From Fictibacillus arsenicus (lineage in GTDB: Bacteria > Bacillota > Bacilli > Bacillales > Fictibacillaceae), in the NCBI RefSeq assembly GCF_001642935.1, contig NZ_CP016761.1, forward strand, positions 1,922,001 through 1,986,000: DNA of 64,000 nt, written 5' to 3'. The position numbers and the translations under genes were made by a program. A model generated the notes under the pieces. The model did not search any database, had not been told where the DNA came from, and saw nothing but the letters and a program-made list of their open reading frames with translations. How positions within the stretch are numbered: position 1 is the first letter of the stretch; each line of letters begins with the position of its first letter. Below, piece by piece: positions 37,517 to 47,712 of the stretch.

Positions 37517-38851
37517 TTGGCTAAGTATACTAAAGATGATATTTTGAGAATGGTAAAAGAAGAAAATGTAAGGTTTATTCGTTTACAATTCACAGATTTA
37601 TTGGGTGTAATTAAGAATGTTGAGATTCCAATCGGTCAGCTTGAAAAAGCTTTAGAAAATAAAATGATGTTTGACGGATCTTCTATTGAAGGTTTTGTAC
37701 GAATTGAAGAATCTGATATGAATCTATTCCCGGATCTAGATACATTTATGATCTTCCCTTGGACATCTGAAAAAGGTAAAGTTGCACGTTTGATTTGTGA
37801 TATCTACATGCCCGATGGAAATCCATTCGATGGAGACCCGCGCGGTATTTTAAAGCGAGTATTAAAAGAGATGGAAGACCTAGGATTCTCAGACTTCAAC
37901 ATTGGACCTGAGCCAGAATTCTTCTTGTTCAAAAATGATGAAAAAGGTGAACCTACTCTTGAATTAAATGATAAAGGCGGATACTTTGACCTTGCTCCAA
38001 CAGATCTTGGTGAAAACTGCCGAAGAGATATCGTACTAGAGCTTGAAGATATGGGCTTTGAGATCGAAGCATCTCACCATGAAGTAGCACCTGGTCAGCA
38101 TGAAATTGACTTTAAATATGCGGATGCAGTGAGCACTTGTGATAACATTCAAACGTTTAAGCTTGCTGTTAAAACAATTGCACGTAAGCACGGGCTTCAC
38201 GCTACATTCATGGCAAAACCATTATTCGGTGTAAACGGTTCTGGTATGCATGCTAACATGTCATTATTTAAAGACGGCGAAAATGTATTCTATGATGAAA
38301 AGTCTGAAACAGGCTTAAGTGAAACAGCAATGCATTTCTTAGCTGGTATCCTAAAGCACGCTCAAGGTTTTACAGCAATCACAAACCCTACTGTAAACTC
38401 ATATAAGCGTCTAGTACCTGGCTATGAAGCTCCATGTTATGTAGCTTGGTCTATGCAAAACAGAAGTCCATTAATCCGTATTCCAGCTTCACGCGGTATC
38501 AGCACACGTATCGAAGTACGAAGTGTTGACCCAACTGCTAACCCGTATCTTGCAATGGCAGTATTGCTTGCATCAGGTCTTGATGGAATCAAGAACAAAT
38601 TAGCTGCTCCGAAGCCTGTAGACCGCAACATCTATGTAATGGATAAAGATGAGCGCGAAGCAGAAGGAATTCAAGATCTTCCAGCAACATTAAAAGAAGC
38701 TCTAGTTCTTTTCAGTAAAAATGAAGTTCTGACAAAAGCTCTTGGTGAGCACGCTACAGAACACTTCATTGAAGCAAAAGAGATCGAATGGGATATGTTC
38801 CGCACACAAGTTCACCCTTGGGAACGCGAACAATATATGAGCATGTACTAA
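37517..38851 (+). CDS. glnA: Type I glutamine synthetase
   Basis: A 444-residue class I-alpha enzyme making glutamine from glutamate and ammonia. It has [18 protein letters not shown] (with the feedback-inhibition Arg near residue 62), metal and ATP residues in GPEPEFFLF and [11 protein letters not shown], and the glutamate flap [13 protein letters not shown]. The adenylylation loop is absent, as in Bacillus. Start TTG with AAAGGAGGAG. It is the last gene of the conserved core block; accessory DNA follows. Confidence 0.97.
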   Translation: MAKYTKDDILRMVKEENVRFIRLQFTDLLGVIKNVEIPIGQLEKALENKMMFDGSSIEGFVRIEESDMNLFPDLDTFMIFPWTSEKGKVARLICDIYMPDGNPFDGDPRGILKRVLKEMEDLGFSDFNIGPEPEFFLFKNDEKGEPTLELNDKGGYFDLAPTDLGENCRRDIVLELEDMGFEIEASHHEVAPGQHEIDFKYADAVSTCDNIQTFKLAVKTIARKHGLHATFMAKPLFGVNGSGMHANMSLFKDGENVFYDEKSETGLSETAMHFLAGILKHAQGFTAITNPTVNSYKRLVPGYEAPCYVAWSMQNRSPLIRIPASRGISTRIEVRSVDPTANPYLAMAVLLASGLDGIKNKLAAPKPVDRNIYVMDKDEREAEGIQDLPATLKEALVLFSKNEVLTKALGEHATEHFIEAKEIEWDMFRTQVHPWEREQYMSMY

Positions 38852-38856
38852 GAGTT

Positions 38857-38895
38857 AAATCCCTTGATACCATTGTATCGAGGGATTTTATTTTT
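38857..38895 (+). terminator. glnA terminator
   Basis: AAATCCCTTGATAC / GTATCGAGGGATTT with loop CATT and T-rich tail. A 14-bp stem. Confidence 0.9.
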
Positions 38896-38966
38896 GTGGG
38901 TGAAATTTAGTTTACACTGTGATAAAGATTGTCACCCACAAAACACCCACAAAAAAGTTGAAAAAA

Positions 38967-39088
38967 TTATTCGAGAACACGTTTCATGTGATCCTCGAAT
39001 TTAACCATAGTATCTTGTTCGATTTTTTTAGAAATATGTGCATATACATCTGAAGTAACCTGAATATTTAGACCAAGTGACGAACCGC
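38967..39088 (-). pseudogene. C-terminal stub of a phage-type tyrosine integrase
   Basis: The minus strand reads about 34 codons ending in a stop, with NIQVTSDVYAHISKKIEQ near its beginning: the nucleophile-Tyr region of a phage/ICE integrase (compare TxDxYxH). Everything before it is missing, and an ABC permease gene starts two bases away. It lies just after glnA and marks an old integration edge. GTGGGTG repeats on the other side (38896-38955) could be part of an attachment region. Confidence 0.7.
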
Positions 39089-39089
39089 T

Positions 39090-39893
39090 TTACCTATTTT
39101 TAATTAGTTTTCGTTCAAGAATTTCTACGAGTTGGTACATAATAGTCGCAAAGGCGGCAATAATAAGTAGGCCGAGCAGGACAAGAGTGAAATTAAATAC
39201 TTGGAAACCATATATAATCATGTAGCCCAGACCTTGTTTGGAAACTAGGAACTCCCCCATGATCACACTAACCCATGCCAGACCCACATTTACTTTTAGC
39301 ACCGAAATTATGGTTGGGAAACAAGCGGGCAAAATAACTTCTTTAAAACAATGAAACTTCGAACCTCCCAATGTTTGGATTACTTTTATATAGTTGGGTT
39401 CGACGTTTATGAACGAAGCGTATACGACCATGATTGTGATGATAACGGTAATCAAGATACCAATTGCGAGGATGGAAGTGAAATTTGGTCCCAGTGCAAC
39501 AATTAATATAGGGGCAAGTGCAACCTTTGGCAACGCATTTAAAACGACCAGATACGGATCAAGCACTTTGGAGAGGAATGGCAGCCACCATAAAAGGGTG
39601 GCAAATAGGGTACCAAGTATGGTTCCCAACAAGAAACTCAAAATGGTTTCGGATAGTGTAATGCCCACATGAGAAAATAGGCTAGCGTTACTGAACTTGT
39701 CCATCAAAAGATACCCTATCCTTTTAGGAGAACTGAATAATAAAGGATTAATCCATCCCTTATTTGAGGAAACTTCCCATAATAAAATAAACACGATGAA
39801 GATGAAAGTCTGGACAAACACCACATTTCGTTTTTCTTTCTTTAAACGTTGAAGGTATTCTACATGCGTTTTATTTGTTGTCGTTTTGTTCAA
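39090..39893 (-). CDS. NitT/TauT-type ABC transporter permease
   Basis: A 267-residue BPD_transp_1 permease with about six helices and the EAA-like loop [18 protein letters not shown]. Family members import nitrate, taurine/sulfonates or thiamine precursors; the substrate cannot be chosen here. It is intact, but the upstream ATPase gene is broken and no binding protein is present, so the importer is probably non-functional. The TTG start overlaps the end of the ATPase remnant. Confidence 0.85.
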   Translation of the reverse strand: MNKTTTNKTHVEYLQRLKKEKRNVVFVQTFIFIVFILLWEVSSNKGWINPLLFSSPKRIGYLLMDKFSNASLFSHVGITLSETILSFLLGTILGTLFATLLWWLPFLSKVLDPYLVVLNALPKVALAPILIVALGPNFTSILAIGILITVIITIMVVYASFINVEPNYIKVIQTLGGSKFHCFKEVILPACFPTIISVLKVNVGLAWVSVIMGEFLVSKQGLGYMIIYGFQVFNFTLVLLGLLIIAAFATIMYQLVEILERKLIKNR

Positions 39894-40557
39894 TTTGCTC
39901 CAACTCCTCCCATATTTGCTGAAACATCATTGTATAGTCTGGATGTTGCCGGGCTTCAAATGGGGTAAGCTTCTTTAGTGTTTCTGGCATTTTAAAGATT
40001 CGAAAAATGCGTCCGGGATTCTTAGAGAACAAAATGATCGTTTGACTCATCGCTATTGCCTCACCGATGTCATGATAGCTGTTTTACCATGCTCCATTAA
40101 TGTAATGGAAACGAGGTCTTCAAGTTTAAGCCCGTTGCCGCATGCCACCTGAGAGGTGCATTGGATACATATCTAAGGTGCCCTCTAAACCGACTTCTTT
40201 CAATAACGAAAAAGTGTTGGATACATGTCTATCGTTCAGCTGACCTCTTAATTTTAAACCGAGAAGCACATTTTCTTTGACGGTTTTCCAGGGAAAAAGA
40301 TAGTCTTGTTGTAGCATATATCCGATTTTTGGGTGCGGTCCTTTAATGAGTTGACCGCTTAATTTAACAGATCCCACTGTAGGAGTAAACAATCCTGCAA
40401 TAATAGATAATAACGTTGTTTTCCCACAACCACTTGGACCAAGAAAGGAGATAAATTCTCCTTCTCGAACTGATAAAGATATATCTTCTAAGGCCGTTGT
40501 GGCCGATCGTTTTGTAAAATATGTTTGACTAATGGACTTTAACTGTAAAAAGGACAA
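39871..40557 (-). pseudogene. NitT/TauT-type ABC ATPase, internally deleted
   Basis: Begins normally (TTG at 40557 after GGAGGGG) with Walker A GPSGCGKTT and signature LSGGMRQRA. Immediately after RQRA the frame ends near 40126, and sequence resumes at KLEDLVSITLMEHGKTAIM, so about 25-30 residues including Walker B and the D-loop are gone. A second lesion near 40070 shifts into HDIGEAIAMSQTIILFS and runs to a stop at 39871. The protein cannot be a working ATPase. Confidence 0.85.
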
Positions 40558-40710
40558 TTCGACCCCTCCCAAATTTGTATTTTACTATCAAAAATAGTTG
40601 GCTTTTTTAACAAAAAGAATTTGTATTATCATTTGATAGTTTTCCAGAAAAGGAGTAGGTGTTTAATACGGTAATATTAGTATGAAAAGCCCTTATTTAA
40701 CTCTAAAAAT

Positions 40711-40743
40711 AAAAAAGTTTTAGGTAGTTCCTAAAACTTTTTT
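40711..40743 (-). terminator. Terminator of the DUF421 gene
   Basis: Perfect 14-bp stem AAAAAAGTTTTAGG / CCTAAAACTTTTTT with loop TAGTT. The 250-base gap around it holds no other feature. Confidence 0.85.
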
Positions 40744-40823
40744 GCTAATGACCTAGGAAACTCAAAATTCGTTTCAAAACTCCACTAGATATGCAATTTT
40801 TTTCATTAGGTTATTAAAACATT

Positions 40824-41507
40824 TTATTTGGGACTTATATGTATGCCTTCATTCTCTCGCCAATCAGCGTGAAATATGCCCTTTTCATTATCATATCCAT
40901 TTGCAGTTAATTTGTTATCTAACCACTGTTGATCAAAGCCTAGTTCATGTAAGTTATCCCATAAAATCTCCCCATCTATAATTAACGTCGTTGGAAGGTC
41001 TACTGGCATCTGAGGAAGATTGAGATCCTGTTTCTCCGGTTTTTGATATTTCGATTTGAGTAATGTACTGATTTGACCATTTGCTTCCAATACACCGTAT
41101 TGGACTTCACGTACTGAAAAAACATTGCTTTGTCGCAGCAAACTCAATATTTGATTCACATCTAATTTGTTCTTTTTGGCAATCTCTCGGTCAATGACCC
41201 CATTCCGAATGATAATCGAAGGATTGCCTACTAAAAGGGAACGTGTCGACTTCTTTTTAAGGGTTATAAACTCTACACCCAACATGAGAATCGTCCACAA
41301 TCCGACAGTATAAAAAAATGGCAAAATCCCTATTCGATTTTCATAAATGGTATTACTTAAAAGATCCCCAAGCAGTAACACAAAAACGAAGTGAAAAGGC
41401 GTCAACTGATAAATAGATGTTTTCCCTGTTACGATTACGATAAAAAATAAGGTGACAAAACCTACCATGACTTTGATCGTCAGTAAACCAATATTTACTT
41501 CTTCCAA
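40824..41507 (-). CDS. DUF421 (YetF-like) membrane protein
   Basis: A 227-residue protein with three N-terminal membrane helices and a soluble C-terminal DUF421 domain (LLGDLLSNTIYENRIG, VNQILSLLRQSNVFSVREVQYGVLE, LGFDQQWLDNKL). The family includes YetF and, in spores, the 2Duf and YetF/YdfS proteins linked to wet-heat resistance and germination. Start TTG after GGGAGGGGA. Together with the neighbouring cardiolipin synthase it resembles the yetF-cls gene pair reported on Tn1546-like spore-resistance elements. Confidence 0.87.
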   Translation of the reverse strand: MEEVNIGLLTIKVMVGFVTLFFIVIVTGKTSIYQLTPFHFVFVLLLGDLLSNTIYENRIGILPFFYTVGLWTILMLGVEFITLKKKSTRSLLVGNPSIIIRNGVIDREIAKKNKLDVNQILSLLRQSNVFSVREVQYGVLEANGQISTLLKSKYQKPEKQDLNLPQMPVDLPTTLIIDGEILWDNLHELGFDQQWLDNKLTANGYDNEKGIFHADWRENEGIHISPK

Positions 41508-41750
41508 GAAGCTTCCCCTCCCGTTTAAAATTAAAAAGGTTGGATCTGTAGATCCAATGTCGCGCTTACCTAGTTATAAGATTTTGAGGTTTAGATAAAG
41601 TGGCTAGTTTTAGTACTAAACTCGCAAAAAGGTTTACCAATAAGGCGTATATCTATTGATATCACCACTATTTTTAAATTAAAAGTATTATTACAATCTT
41701 AGCTCCGCTTTAGTATTAACATTTTTTAGTAATGGTATTTTCTTGTAAAT

Positions 41751-41783
41751 AAAAAAATCCGTGCTAAAAGTTCTTCTAACACG
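41751..41783 (-). terminator. Terminator of the cardiolipin synthase gene
   Basis: On the minus strand CGTGTTAGAAG / CTTTTAGCACG (two G-T pairs), then TTTTTTT. The remainder of the 332-base gap (41508-41839) is AT-rich with no gene seen. Confidence 0.8.
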
Positions 41784-41839
41784 AGTTTATACTTTTTTTT
41801 TAAAAAAATTTTTAATATCTAGATTTTAGATATATTAAC

Positions 41840-43342
41840 TTATAATAATGGAGAAAGCAGGCGAGCACCTTGCTCAATAATGCGCTCTGTCAGAGATCGT
41901 TGGAGCAAGTCTTCGATTCTTAAGGGTACAGAATCAGTAAGATCCTGCTCGAATTGTTGTGTGAGTTCTCTCGTCACGTCAGCACTATACAAAATTTCAC
42001 ATACCTCATAATTCAGACGAAAACTTCTCATATCATAGTTTGCTGCGCCTACTTCTGCAATCTCCTCATCTATGATCATTACCTTTGCATGCAGCATTCC
42101 TTTATCGTACTGGTAGATATGGACTCCAGCTTCTAAAAGTTCTCCGTAATAGGTACGACTTGCAAGGCCAACGATTTTTTGATCAATGTGGTGGGGAACC
42201 AGTAATCTTACGCGCACACCACGAGCCACAGCTGTCTTTAATGCCATGATTATATCTGTTTCTGGTACAAAGTAGGGTGTTGTTATATCAATCGTCTTGA
42301 CAGCCTGTGTTATACATATAAAGTAAGCTTGCCGAATGACTGGAGTAGGTACTCCAGGATTTCCTTCCAACGTATGGATGTACGCTTTTTGCAATTTCCC
42401 TTTCTCTGGGAATTTGTCTTTGGCGGTCAACTCAGATCCCCATTCGGTTAACCATCCGGAATGACTTACGCTGCCGGTTCGATCGACTTCCTGTGATTTA
42501 TATTTTGGGAATTTAGTGGTTTTTTTGCTTATCTTTGATTTGGTTTTCGACTTTATCTTTTCAGGCAAGGCGATATTCCAATGAACTTCGAAGATAGTCT
42601 GCAAATCGCCTGCTGCTTCCCCTATGATTTGCAAATGAGTGTCCCGCCAAAATCCTACGTCAGGCTTTAATCCTGTATATTCATATCCCACGTTCATACC
42701 GCCAGTAAAGGATTCCTTTCCGTCGATCGTGACAATCTTACAATGATCCCGGTAATTCCAGTTGGACATAATCCAGGGAAAACGTAAAGGAAATATTGTC
42801 CGGCATTCTATTCCTGCCTCCATCATCTGAAGGATTATGTGATGTGGAAATTTTTTGCTCCCCCATCCATCTCTTATAAAACGAATCCTTACTCCGTTTG
42901 CTGCTTTTTCGAACAGTAGTTCTGTGATGCGATTACCAATTTGGTCATTTCGATAGATGTAATATTCCAGGTCAATGGTTTTTTGGGCTTTTTGTAGGGA
43001 TTCGATGAGTTGTTCATACTTTGCTATTCCATTGTTAAATACTTGGACTTCACCGACTCGAAGACCATGCACGGTGAAATTCCGTAAAGCATCAGCGATT
43101 ACCAAGGCAGAATGACTATATGTATCAGGTAATTTGTCAGACTCATTATGAGAAGAGGTCAATCTTTTTCGATGAATACGCTTGGGATTTGATGTGCTAA
43201 GATATAGCCAGAAACCAATGGTTGGCAAAATAAGGGTGATTGTTATCCAATTTAAAGCCTTGGCAGGGCGGCGAACTTCCCAAATTGCTATGAACAGCAT
43301 AAAAAACGTATTTAATAGAAATAGATAAAAAATCCACTCCAA
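41840..43342 (-). CDS. cls: Cardiolipin synthase
   Basis: A phospholipase-D-superfamily enzyme joining two phosphatidylglycerols into cardiolipin. It has two N-terminal membrane helices and two HKD motifs, HCKIVTIDGKESFTGG and HAKVMIIDEEIAEVG. The TTG at 43342 is chosen since GGGAGGA sits eight bases upstream and the product then starts in the first membrane helix (about 500 residues); an ATG 45 bases upstream lacks a site. Being in an accessory region beside spore genes suggests a role in spore membrane composition, which is inference. Confidence 0.9.
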   Translation of the reverse strand: MEWIFYLFLLNTFFMLFIAIWEVRRPAKALNWITITLILPTIGFWLYLSTSNPKRIHRKRLTSSHNESDKLPDTYSHSALVIADALRNFTVHGLRVGEVQVFNNGIAKYEQLIESLQKAQKTIDLEYYIYRNDQIGNRITELLFEKAANGVRIRFIRDGWGSKKFPHHIILQMMEAGIECRTIFPLRFPWIMSNWNYRDHCKIVTIDGKESFTGGMNVGYEYTGLKPDVGFWRDTHLQIIGEAAGDLQTIFEVHWNIALPEKIKSKTKSKISKKTTKFPKYKSQEVDRTGSVSHSGWLTEWGSELTAKDKFPEKGKLQKAYIHTLEGNPGVPTPVIRQAYFICITQAVKTIDITTPYFVPETDIIMALKTAVARGVRVRLLVPHHIDQKIVGLASRTYYGELLEAGVHIYQYDKGMLHAKVMIIDEEIAEVGAANYDMRSFRLNYEVCEILYSADVTRELTQQFEQDLTDSVPLRIEDLLQRSLTERIIEQGARLLSPLL

Positions 43343-43508
43343 CAGAAATTCCTCCCTTGTTTTTCTTAACATGTACTGAGTATACAATTGGAAACTCCTA
43401 TCCTCTTCTAAAGAGTCCTTCCGGCATTAGTGTCTCTACTTGTTCAATAAAGTATGTAACTTTGATTTCTTAAACATTTGTAACTTATTTAAACAAGTGC
43501 TTGTCTTA

Positions 43509-44410
43509 TTAGTGGAAGAAGGACAAGTTCAACTCGACTCCTACTTTTTAGATGGTACAAAAATCGAAGCAAATTCCAACCGATATACGTTTGTTTAGAA
43601 GAAGAGTACAGAGAAATATAAAGAGAAACTCGAAGGCAAAGTAGAGGAGCTCATCACTCACATTGATGGCGTTTGGAAGGAAGAAGAAGCATCTTGTGAA
43701 GAGAATGAACATACGACGGTTATTACCCCCGAGAAAATCCAGAGTAAAGTAGAAGAATGGGAAGAAAAACTTGAAAAAGAACCGAAGAACAAAGAGTTTA
43801 AGAAAGCTGTTAAGCGATGAAGCAAGACTTCCTGCCAAGAAGCCTCAAGTATAAAAAAAAATTATCAGTTTGTGGCGATCGAAAAAGTTTTTCTAAAACA
43901 GATCACGATGCGACATTCATGCGGATGAAAGAAGACCACATGAAGAATGGACAATTAAAGCCTGGGTACAACGTTCAAATGGCCTCTAACAATCAGTTTA
44001 TTTTATCGTATACTCTGCACCAACGCCCAGGAGACACACGGTGTCTTATTCCGCATCTTCAAGAAGTCGAGGAGAAGTTTGGGATAAAAGCAAAACGTAT
44101 TATCGCCGATGCAGGGTATGGATCCGAAGAAAACTATGCGTACTTAGAAGAAAAAAAACAGGAAGCGTACATCAAATATGGACTGTTTGAGAAAGAACAA
44201 AAACGTTCCTTTAAGAATAACCCTCATCATCAATCAAACTGGAAATATGACGAAGATAATGATACCTTCACTTGTGCTGCAGGAAAATATCTATATTTAT
44301 CAAGTGAGAAGAAACAGGTAACTGAATCAGGATATGAATCCACAATACGACTTTATCGGTGTAAAGATTGCGATGGATGTCCATTTCGGGTTAGCCCACA
44401 ACCTATTAAA
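43509..44410 (+). pseudogene. IS1182-family transposase remnant
   Basis: Frames along this stretch spell IS1182-type transposase: YFLDGTKIEANSNRYTFV followed by TAG where Trp is normal, then [19 protein letters not shown], a further break near 43820, and MKNGQLKPGYNVQMASNNQF, IIADAGYGSEENYAYLEE and the Cys motif CKDCDGCPF. Roughly the first quarter and the C-terminal region after CPF are missing. It separates cls from the spoVA-type operon and is inactive. Confidence 0.85.
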
Positions 44411-44411
44411 A

Positions 44412-44524
44412 TCGGCGGCCAAGAAGGCCGCCTAAAACACAAAAAGTCTATTTTTTTTTATGAAAACAAAATAATACAGAAAAAAAGAGGCATGACCTCA
44501 AAAGTTTTTATACTTTTGGGTCAT
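44412..44524 (+). other. Two hairpins at the end of the transposase remnant
   Basis: GGCGGCC / GGCCGCC (44412-44430 region) and ATGACCTCAAAAGT / ACTTTTGGGTCAT (about 44491-44524). The second resembles the terminator often found at the end of IS1182-type transposase genes. From there to 44835 no gene or clear sigma-G promoter was recognised. Confidence 0.5.
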
Positions 44525-44835
44525 CCCCGTGAAATTGGACTTTTATGATTTAATATATATATTCCTAAAAAGGAAATTTGTGAATTCATTTTCATACGAC
44601 GTTGGAACTTTTTCTTTAGAAGGGTTGTTTTTTTACGCCCATACCACAAAATACTTCATTCCGGATTTCGTATCCCTTCATGTATAAAATATGATTTTTT
44701 TCAAACACTAACAATTGTTCTAAAAAGATGATTCGGGACAAGAAACTGGGTTCGCTACTAAATGATCTGTCATCTCACGAACTAAAGAAAGAACAGAAGT
44801 ATCCTAAAGAGACCCACATTAAAGGAGGAAATAAA

Positions 44836-45042
44836 ATGACAGTTGCAAGCAATCTAAAAACAACCCTTGCAGGATTAAAAAGTGCTCAGGCAAGTCTTGA
44901 GACATTTGCTCTTGACACTGAAAACCAGCAAGCCAAACAATTATATCAAAATGCAGCCCAACAAGCACAAACCTTAGTGGATTCTTTAAGTCCGCGTTTG
45001 CAAGAAATCGAACAAGAAGAGCCACAATATAAACAACAGTAA
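44836..45042 (+). CDS. DUF1657 protein, first gene of spoVA2mob-type operon
   Basis: A 68-residue helical protein (MTVASNLKTTLAGLKSAQ) ending EEPQYKQQ. AAAGGAGG precedes the ATG at the right distance. Its paralogue at 47483 shares the MTVASN start and EEPQYK end, and a third DUF1657 unit is fused to the last protein of the operon. The gene order that follows equals the spoVA2mob operon of heat-resistant B. subtilis spores. Function of the small protein is unknown. Confidence 0.88.
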   Translation: MTVASNLKTTLAGLKSAQASLETFALDTENQQAKQLYQNAAQQAQTLVDSLSPRLQEIEQEEPQYKQQ

Positions 45043-45050
45043 CATATGAG

Positions 45051-45079
45051 AGAAAAGGATGATGATGTCATCCTTTTCT
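45051..45079 (+). terminator. Hairpin after the first DUF1657 gene
   Basis: AGAAAAGGATGA / TCATCCTTTTCT, loop TGATG, weak T-tail. Inside the operon it could stabilise or partly terminate the mRNA so that the small protein is made in excess. Confidence 0.6.
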
Positions 45080-45111
45080 AATATTACATATTTAGGCAAT
45101 GAGGTGGTCGC

Positions 45112-45576
45112 ATGATAAAAATTCAATCAAAGGTTCCTCTGATTTCGATTTTATTATTTTTGATCCTTTTAACCAGTTGTAATCAATCAAAGAATGAAAG
45201 TGAAAAAAACAAGAATGATTCTACCATTCAAATTGCATATAAACAAAACAACCAGACTCCTTCTCAAGAAGCAAAAAAAGCCATTCTTTCTATGCCTGAA
45301 ATTACAGACGTTAAAGCGGTGAATACCGATAAAGAAATGTTTTTGGCAGTTAAACCAAAACATTTAGAACGTTTTCAGTTAAATAGTCTCAAAAAGAAAA
45401 TAAAAAAGCGAGTGAACGAACAAAACCCAAGCATGAAAGTTTATGTAAGTACAGATCAGAAGATTTTTTTGAAGCTGGATGAATTGGAAAGCAAATTAGA
45501 TGATCCAAAAATGGATAATAAAAAAATAAAAAAAGAACTTAAAAAGATTAAAGCTAAGGCGACGGACGAGGCATAA
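45112..45576 (+). CDS. YhcN/YlaJ-family lipoprotein of spoVA2mob-type operon
   Basis: A 154-residue predicted lipoprotein: signal segment VPLISILLFLILL followed by lipobox TSC, then a polar region and a short YhcN/YlaJ-like domain (AILSMPEITDVKAVNTDKEMFLAVK). The C-terminal third is Lys-rich. It is the second gene in the operon, as in B. subtilis spoVA2mob. Expected location is the forespore inner membrane; molecular role is unknown. Confidence 0.83.
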   Translation: MIKIQSKVPLISILLFLILLTSCNQSKNESEKNKNDSTIQIAYKQNNQTPSQEAKKAILSMPEITDVKAVNTDKEMFLAVKPKHLERFQLNSLKKKIKKRVNEQNPSMKVYVSTDQKIFLKLDELESKLDDPKMDNKKIKKELKKIKAKATDEA

Positions 45577-45624
45577 AAATACAAAATGCTATTTGTCTTA
45601 TCACTTTTGGAAGGGGTGCTTAAC

Positions 45625-46101
45625 ATGGCAAATAACAATAAAGAAGTAACGCCAGTTCAACAGGAATATCAAAAATTTCAGGATGAACACGAAACAAAAA
45701 GACCGGTCATTTCCAATTGTATAAAAGCATTTTTAGTTGGTGGTTTTATTTGTTTTGTAGGACAGTTAATTTCCATCATGTATGTCACCTACTTTGATTT
45801 TACAGAACAAAACGTGGGGAATCCGACTGTTGCGACATTAATTTTTATTTCGATGTTATTAACAGGCTTTGGTGTTTATGACCGTATGGCGCAGTTTGGC
45901 GGAGCAGGTACTGCGGTTCCGGTAACTGGCTTTGGTAATTCTGTGATTGCAGCTGCAATCGAACATCGTACTGAAGGGTTTGTCCTAGGCGTCGGCAGTA
46001 ATATGTTTAAGTTAGCAGGATCAGTTATATTATTTGGGGTATTCTCAGCCTTTGTGATCGCACTCATTAAAACCATTCTAATTCAATATGGAGGTCTGTA
46101 A
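45625..46101 (+). CDS. spoVAC: SpoVAC, spore DPA channel component (accessory copy)
   Basis: A 158-residue membrane protein; SpoVAC forms a mechanosensitive channel for calcium-dipicolinate uptake and release. It shows PVISNCIKAFLVGGFICFVGQ, LLTGFGVYDRMAQFGGAG and VTGFGNSVIAAAIEH, near-universal in SpoVAC. The ATG at 45625 follows GGAAGGGG; the upstream in-frame extension lacks a site. It abuts spoVAD without a gap. Confidence 0.93.
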   Translation: MANNNKEVTPVQQEYQKFQDEHETKRPVISNCIKAFLVGGFICFVGQLISIMYVTYFDFTEQNVGNPTVATLIFISMLLTGFGVYDRMAQFGGAGTAVPVTGFGNSVIAAAIEHRTEGFVLGVGSNMFKLAGSVILFGVFSAFVIALIKTILIQYGGL

Positions 46102-47115
46102 ATGTTAAACGGACATCGGACATGGGTGTTTGAAAATAAGCCTGTAATCATCTCAACGGGAACGATCGGAGGGCCCTTTGAAGCTAAAGGGCAAATTGCT
46201 GATGATTTTGATCTCCTTCATGAGGATTTATGGCTGGGCCAGGATTCATATGAGCAAGCTCAAACCGTGTTATTTGAAGAATCTTGTCAAAAAGCAATTG
46301 AAAAAGCCGGCCTTCAAAAAGAGGATATTCAATTTATTCTAGCGGGAGATCTTATTAATCAGATAACGAGTACAAGCTTCGCCTGCAGAACTATGGAAGC
46401 CCCTTATCTAGGATTATTCGGCGCTTGTTCCACTTCAATGGAGGGACTAGCTTTGGGTGCTTTTATCGTTAATGGAAAAGGAGCAAAATACTTATTGACT
46501 GGAACAGCAAGCCATAATGCAGCTGTGGAAAAGCAATTCCGCTACCCGACAGAATATGGCGGACAGAAACCGCCAACATCACAATGGACGGTAACAGGAG
46601 CTGGAAGTGCCCTTTTAAGTGACAAGGGTGAAGGTCCATATGTGACTTCTGCCACGATTGGAAAAGTAATCGATATGGGGTTGTCCGATCCCTTTAATAT
46701 GGGAGGAGCAATGGCTCCGGCTGCTGTAGATACCATTGAGGCCCATTTTAGAGATCGAGAAATAGATTCTTCCTATTATGACCTTATTGTAACTGGTGAT
46801 TTAGGTGAAATTGGCCACAAAATAGCGTTAGATTTACTTAATAAACACGGTATATCTTTAACCACGGAAAAATTCCAAGATTGCGGCATGATGATTTACC
46901 GGGAAGGACAGCCGGTTTTAGCCGGAGCGAGTGGATGCGGCTGTTCTGCAACGGTTGTTTATGGCCATTTATTAAATCGAATGAAAAAAGGGGAATTTAA
47001 AAAAATTCTTGTCGTTGCTACAGGAGCGCTTCTTTCCCCCTTGACCTACCAGCAAAATGAAACCATTCCTTGCATCGCTCATGCGGTGTCCATTGAATTA
47101 GGAGGTGCAAAATAA
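46102..47115 (+). CDS. spoVAD: SpoVAD, dipicolinate-binding spore protein (accessory copy)
   Basis: A 337-residue thiolase-fold protein that binds dipicolinic acid on the outer face of the spore inner membrane. Motifs include [50 protein letters not shown] and [11 protein letters not shown]. Length equals B. subtilis SpoVAD. It starts right after spoVAC and its TAATG stop/start joint couples it to spoVAEb. Confidence 0.94.
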   Translation: MLNGHRTWVFENKPVIISTGTIGGPFEAKGQIADDFDLLHEDLWLGQDSYEQAQTVLFEESCQKAIEKAGLQKEDIQFILAGDLINQITSTSFACRTMEAPYLGLFGACSTSMEGLALGAFIVNGKGAKYLLTGTASHNAAVEKQFRYPTEYGGQKPPTSQWTVTGAGSALLSDKGEGPYVTSATIGKVIDMGLSDPFNMGGAMAPAAVDTIEAHFRDREIDSSYYDLIVTGDLGEIGHKIALDLLNKHGISLTTEKFQDCGMMIYREGQPVLAGASGCGCSATVVYGHLLNRMKKGEFKKILVVATGALLSPLTYQQNETIPCIAHAVSIELGGAK

Positions 47116-47468
47116 TGGCAATCCTTTTTTGGGCCTTTGTGATTGGTGGAGCCATTTGTGTAATTGGCCAGATTATGTTTGATGTTTTTAAATTAACACC
47201 GGCGCATACGATGGCAACTTTAGTGGTTGCTGGTGCCATTCTTGATGGGTTCGGTTTATATGAGCCACTAATAGATTTTGCGGGAGCAGGAGCGACTGTT
47301 CCCATCACAAGCTTCGGAAATTCACTCGTGGATGGAGCCATGGCAGAAGGGGAAAAGCACGGGATTATAGGTGTCATAACAGGCATGTTTAAAGTCACAA
47401 GTGCAGGTATATCAGCAGCCATCATATTCGGATTTATAGGGGCTTTGCTGTTTAAACCAAAAGGATAG
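47115..47468 (+). CDS. spoVAE: SpoVAEb (SpoVAE), spore DPA channel component (accessory copy)
   Basis: A 117-residue membrane protein with helices [19 protein letters not shown] and IILDGFG-type [19 protein letters not shown], plus [15 protein letters not shown]. It is related to SpoVAC in sequence pattern. SpoVAC, D and Eb are the three spoVA proteins retained by spoVA2mob operons; A, B, Ea and F are absent here. It overlaps spoVAD by one base. Confidence 0.93.
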   Translation: MAILFWAFVIGGAICVIGQIMFDVFKLTPAHTMATLVVAGAILDGFGLYEPLIDFAGAGATVPITSFGNSLVDGAMAEGEKHGIIGVITGMFKVTSAGISAAIIFGFIGALLFKPKG

Positions 47469-47482
47469 AGGTTGGGTGAAAA

Positions 47483-47689
47483 ATGACAGTAGCATCAAAT
47501 GTTAAACAATGTATGGTGAGCTTGAAAAGTGCTCACGCGACCTTAAGTAATTTAGCGCAAAAATCTTCTGACGAACAGGCAAAAAAAGTATTTCACGAGA
47601 GTATGTTAGAGGTGGAAAAGACGATTTCAGATTTAAAAGAAAGAATCGGTCAACTTGAATTCGAAGAACCACAATATAAAGGCAAATAG
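47483..47689 (+). CDS. DUF1657 protein, second copy in spoVA2mob-type operon
   Basis: 68 residues, MTVASNVKQCMVSLKSAH ... EEPQYKGK, paralogous to the product of 44836-45042 with the same length and the same two end motifs. Fourteen bases separate it from spoVAEb. Start ATG after AGAGGTTGGG. Confidence 0.87.
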   Translation: MTVASNVKQCMVSLKSAHATLSNLAQKSSDEQAKKVFHESMLEVEKTISDLKERIGQLEFEEPQYKGK

Positions 47690-47712
47690 TTCGTTAACTA
47701 AAGGAGATTGTT

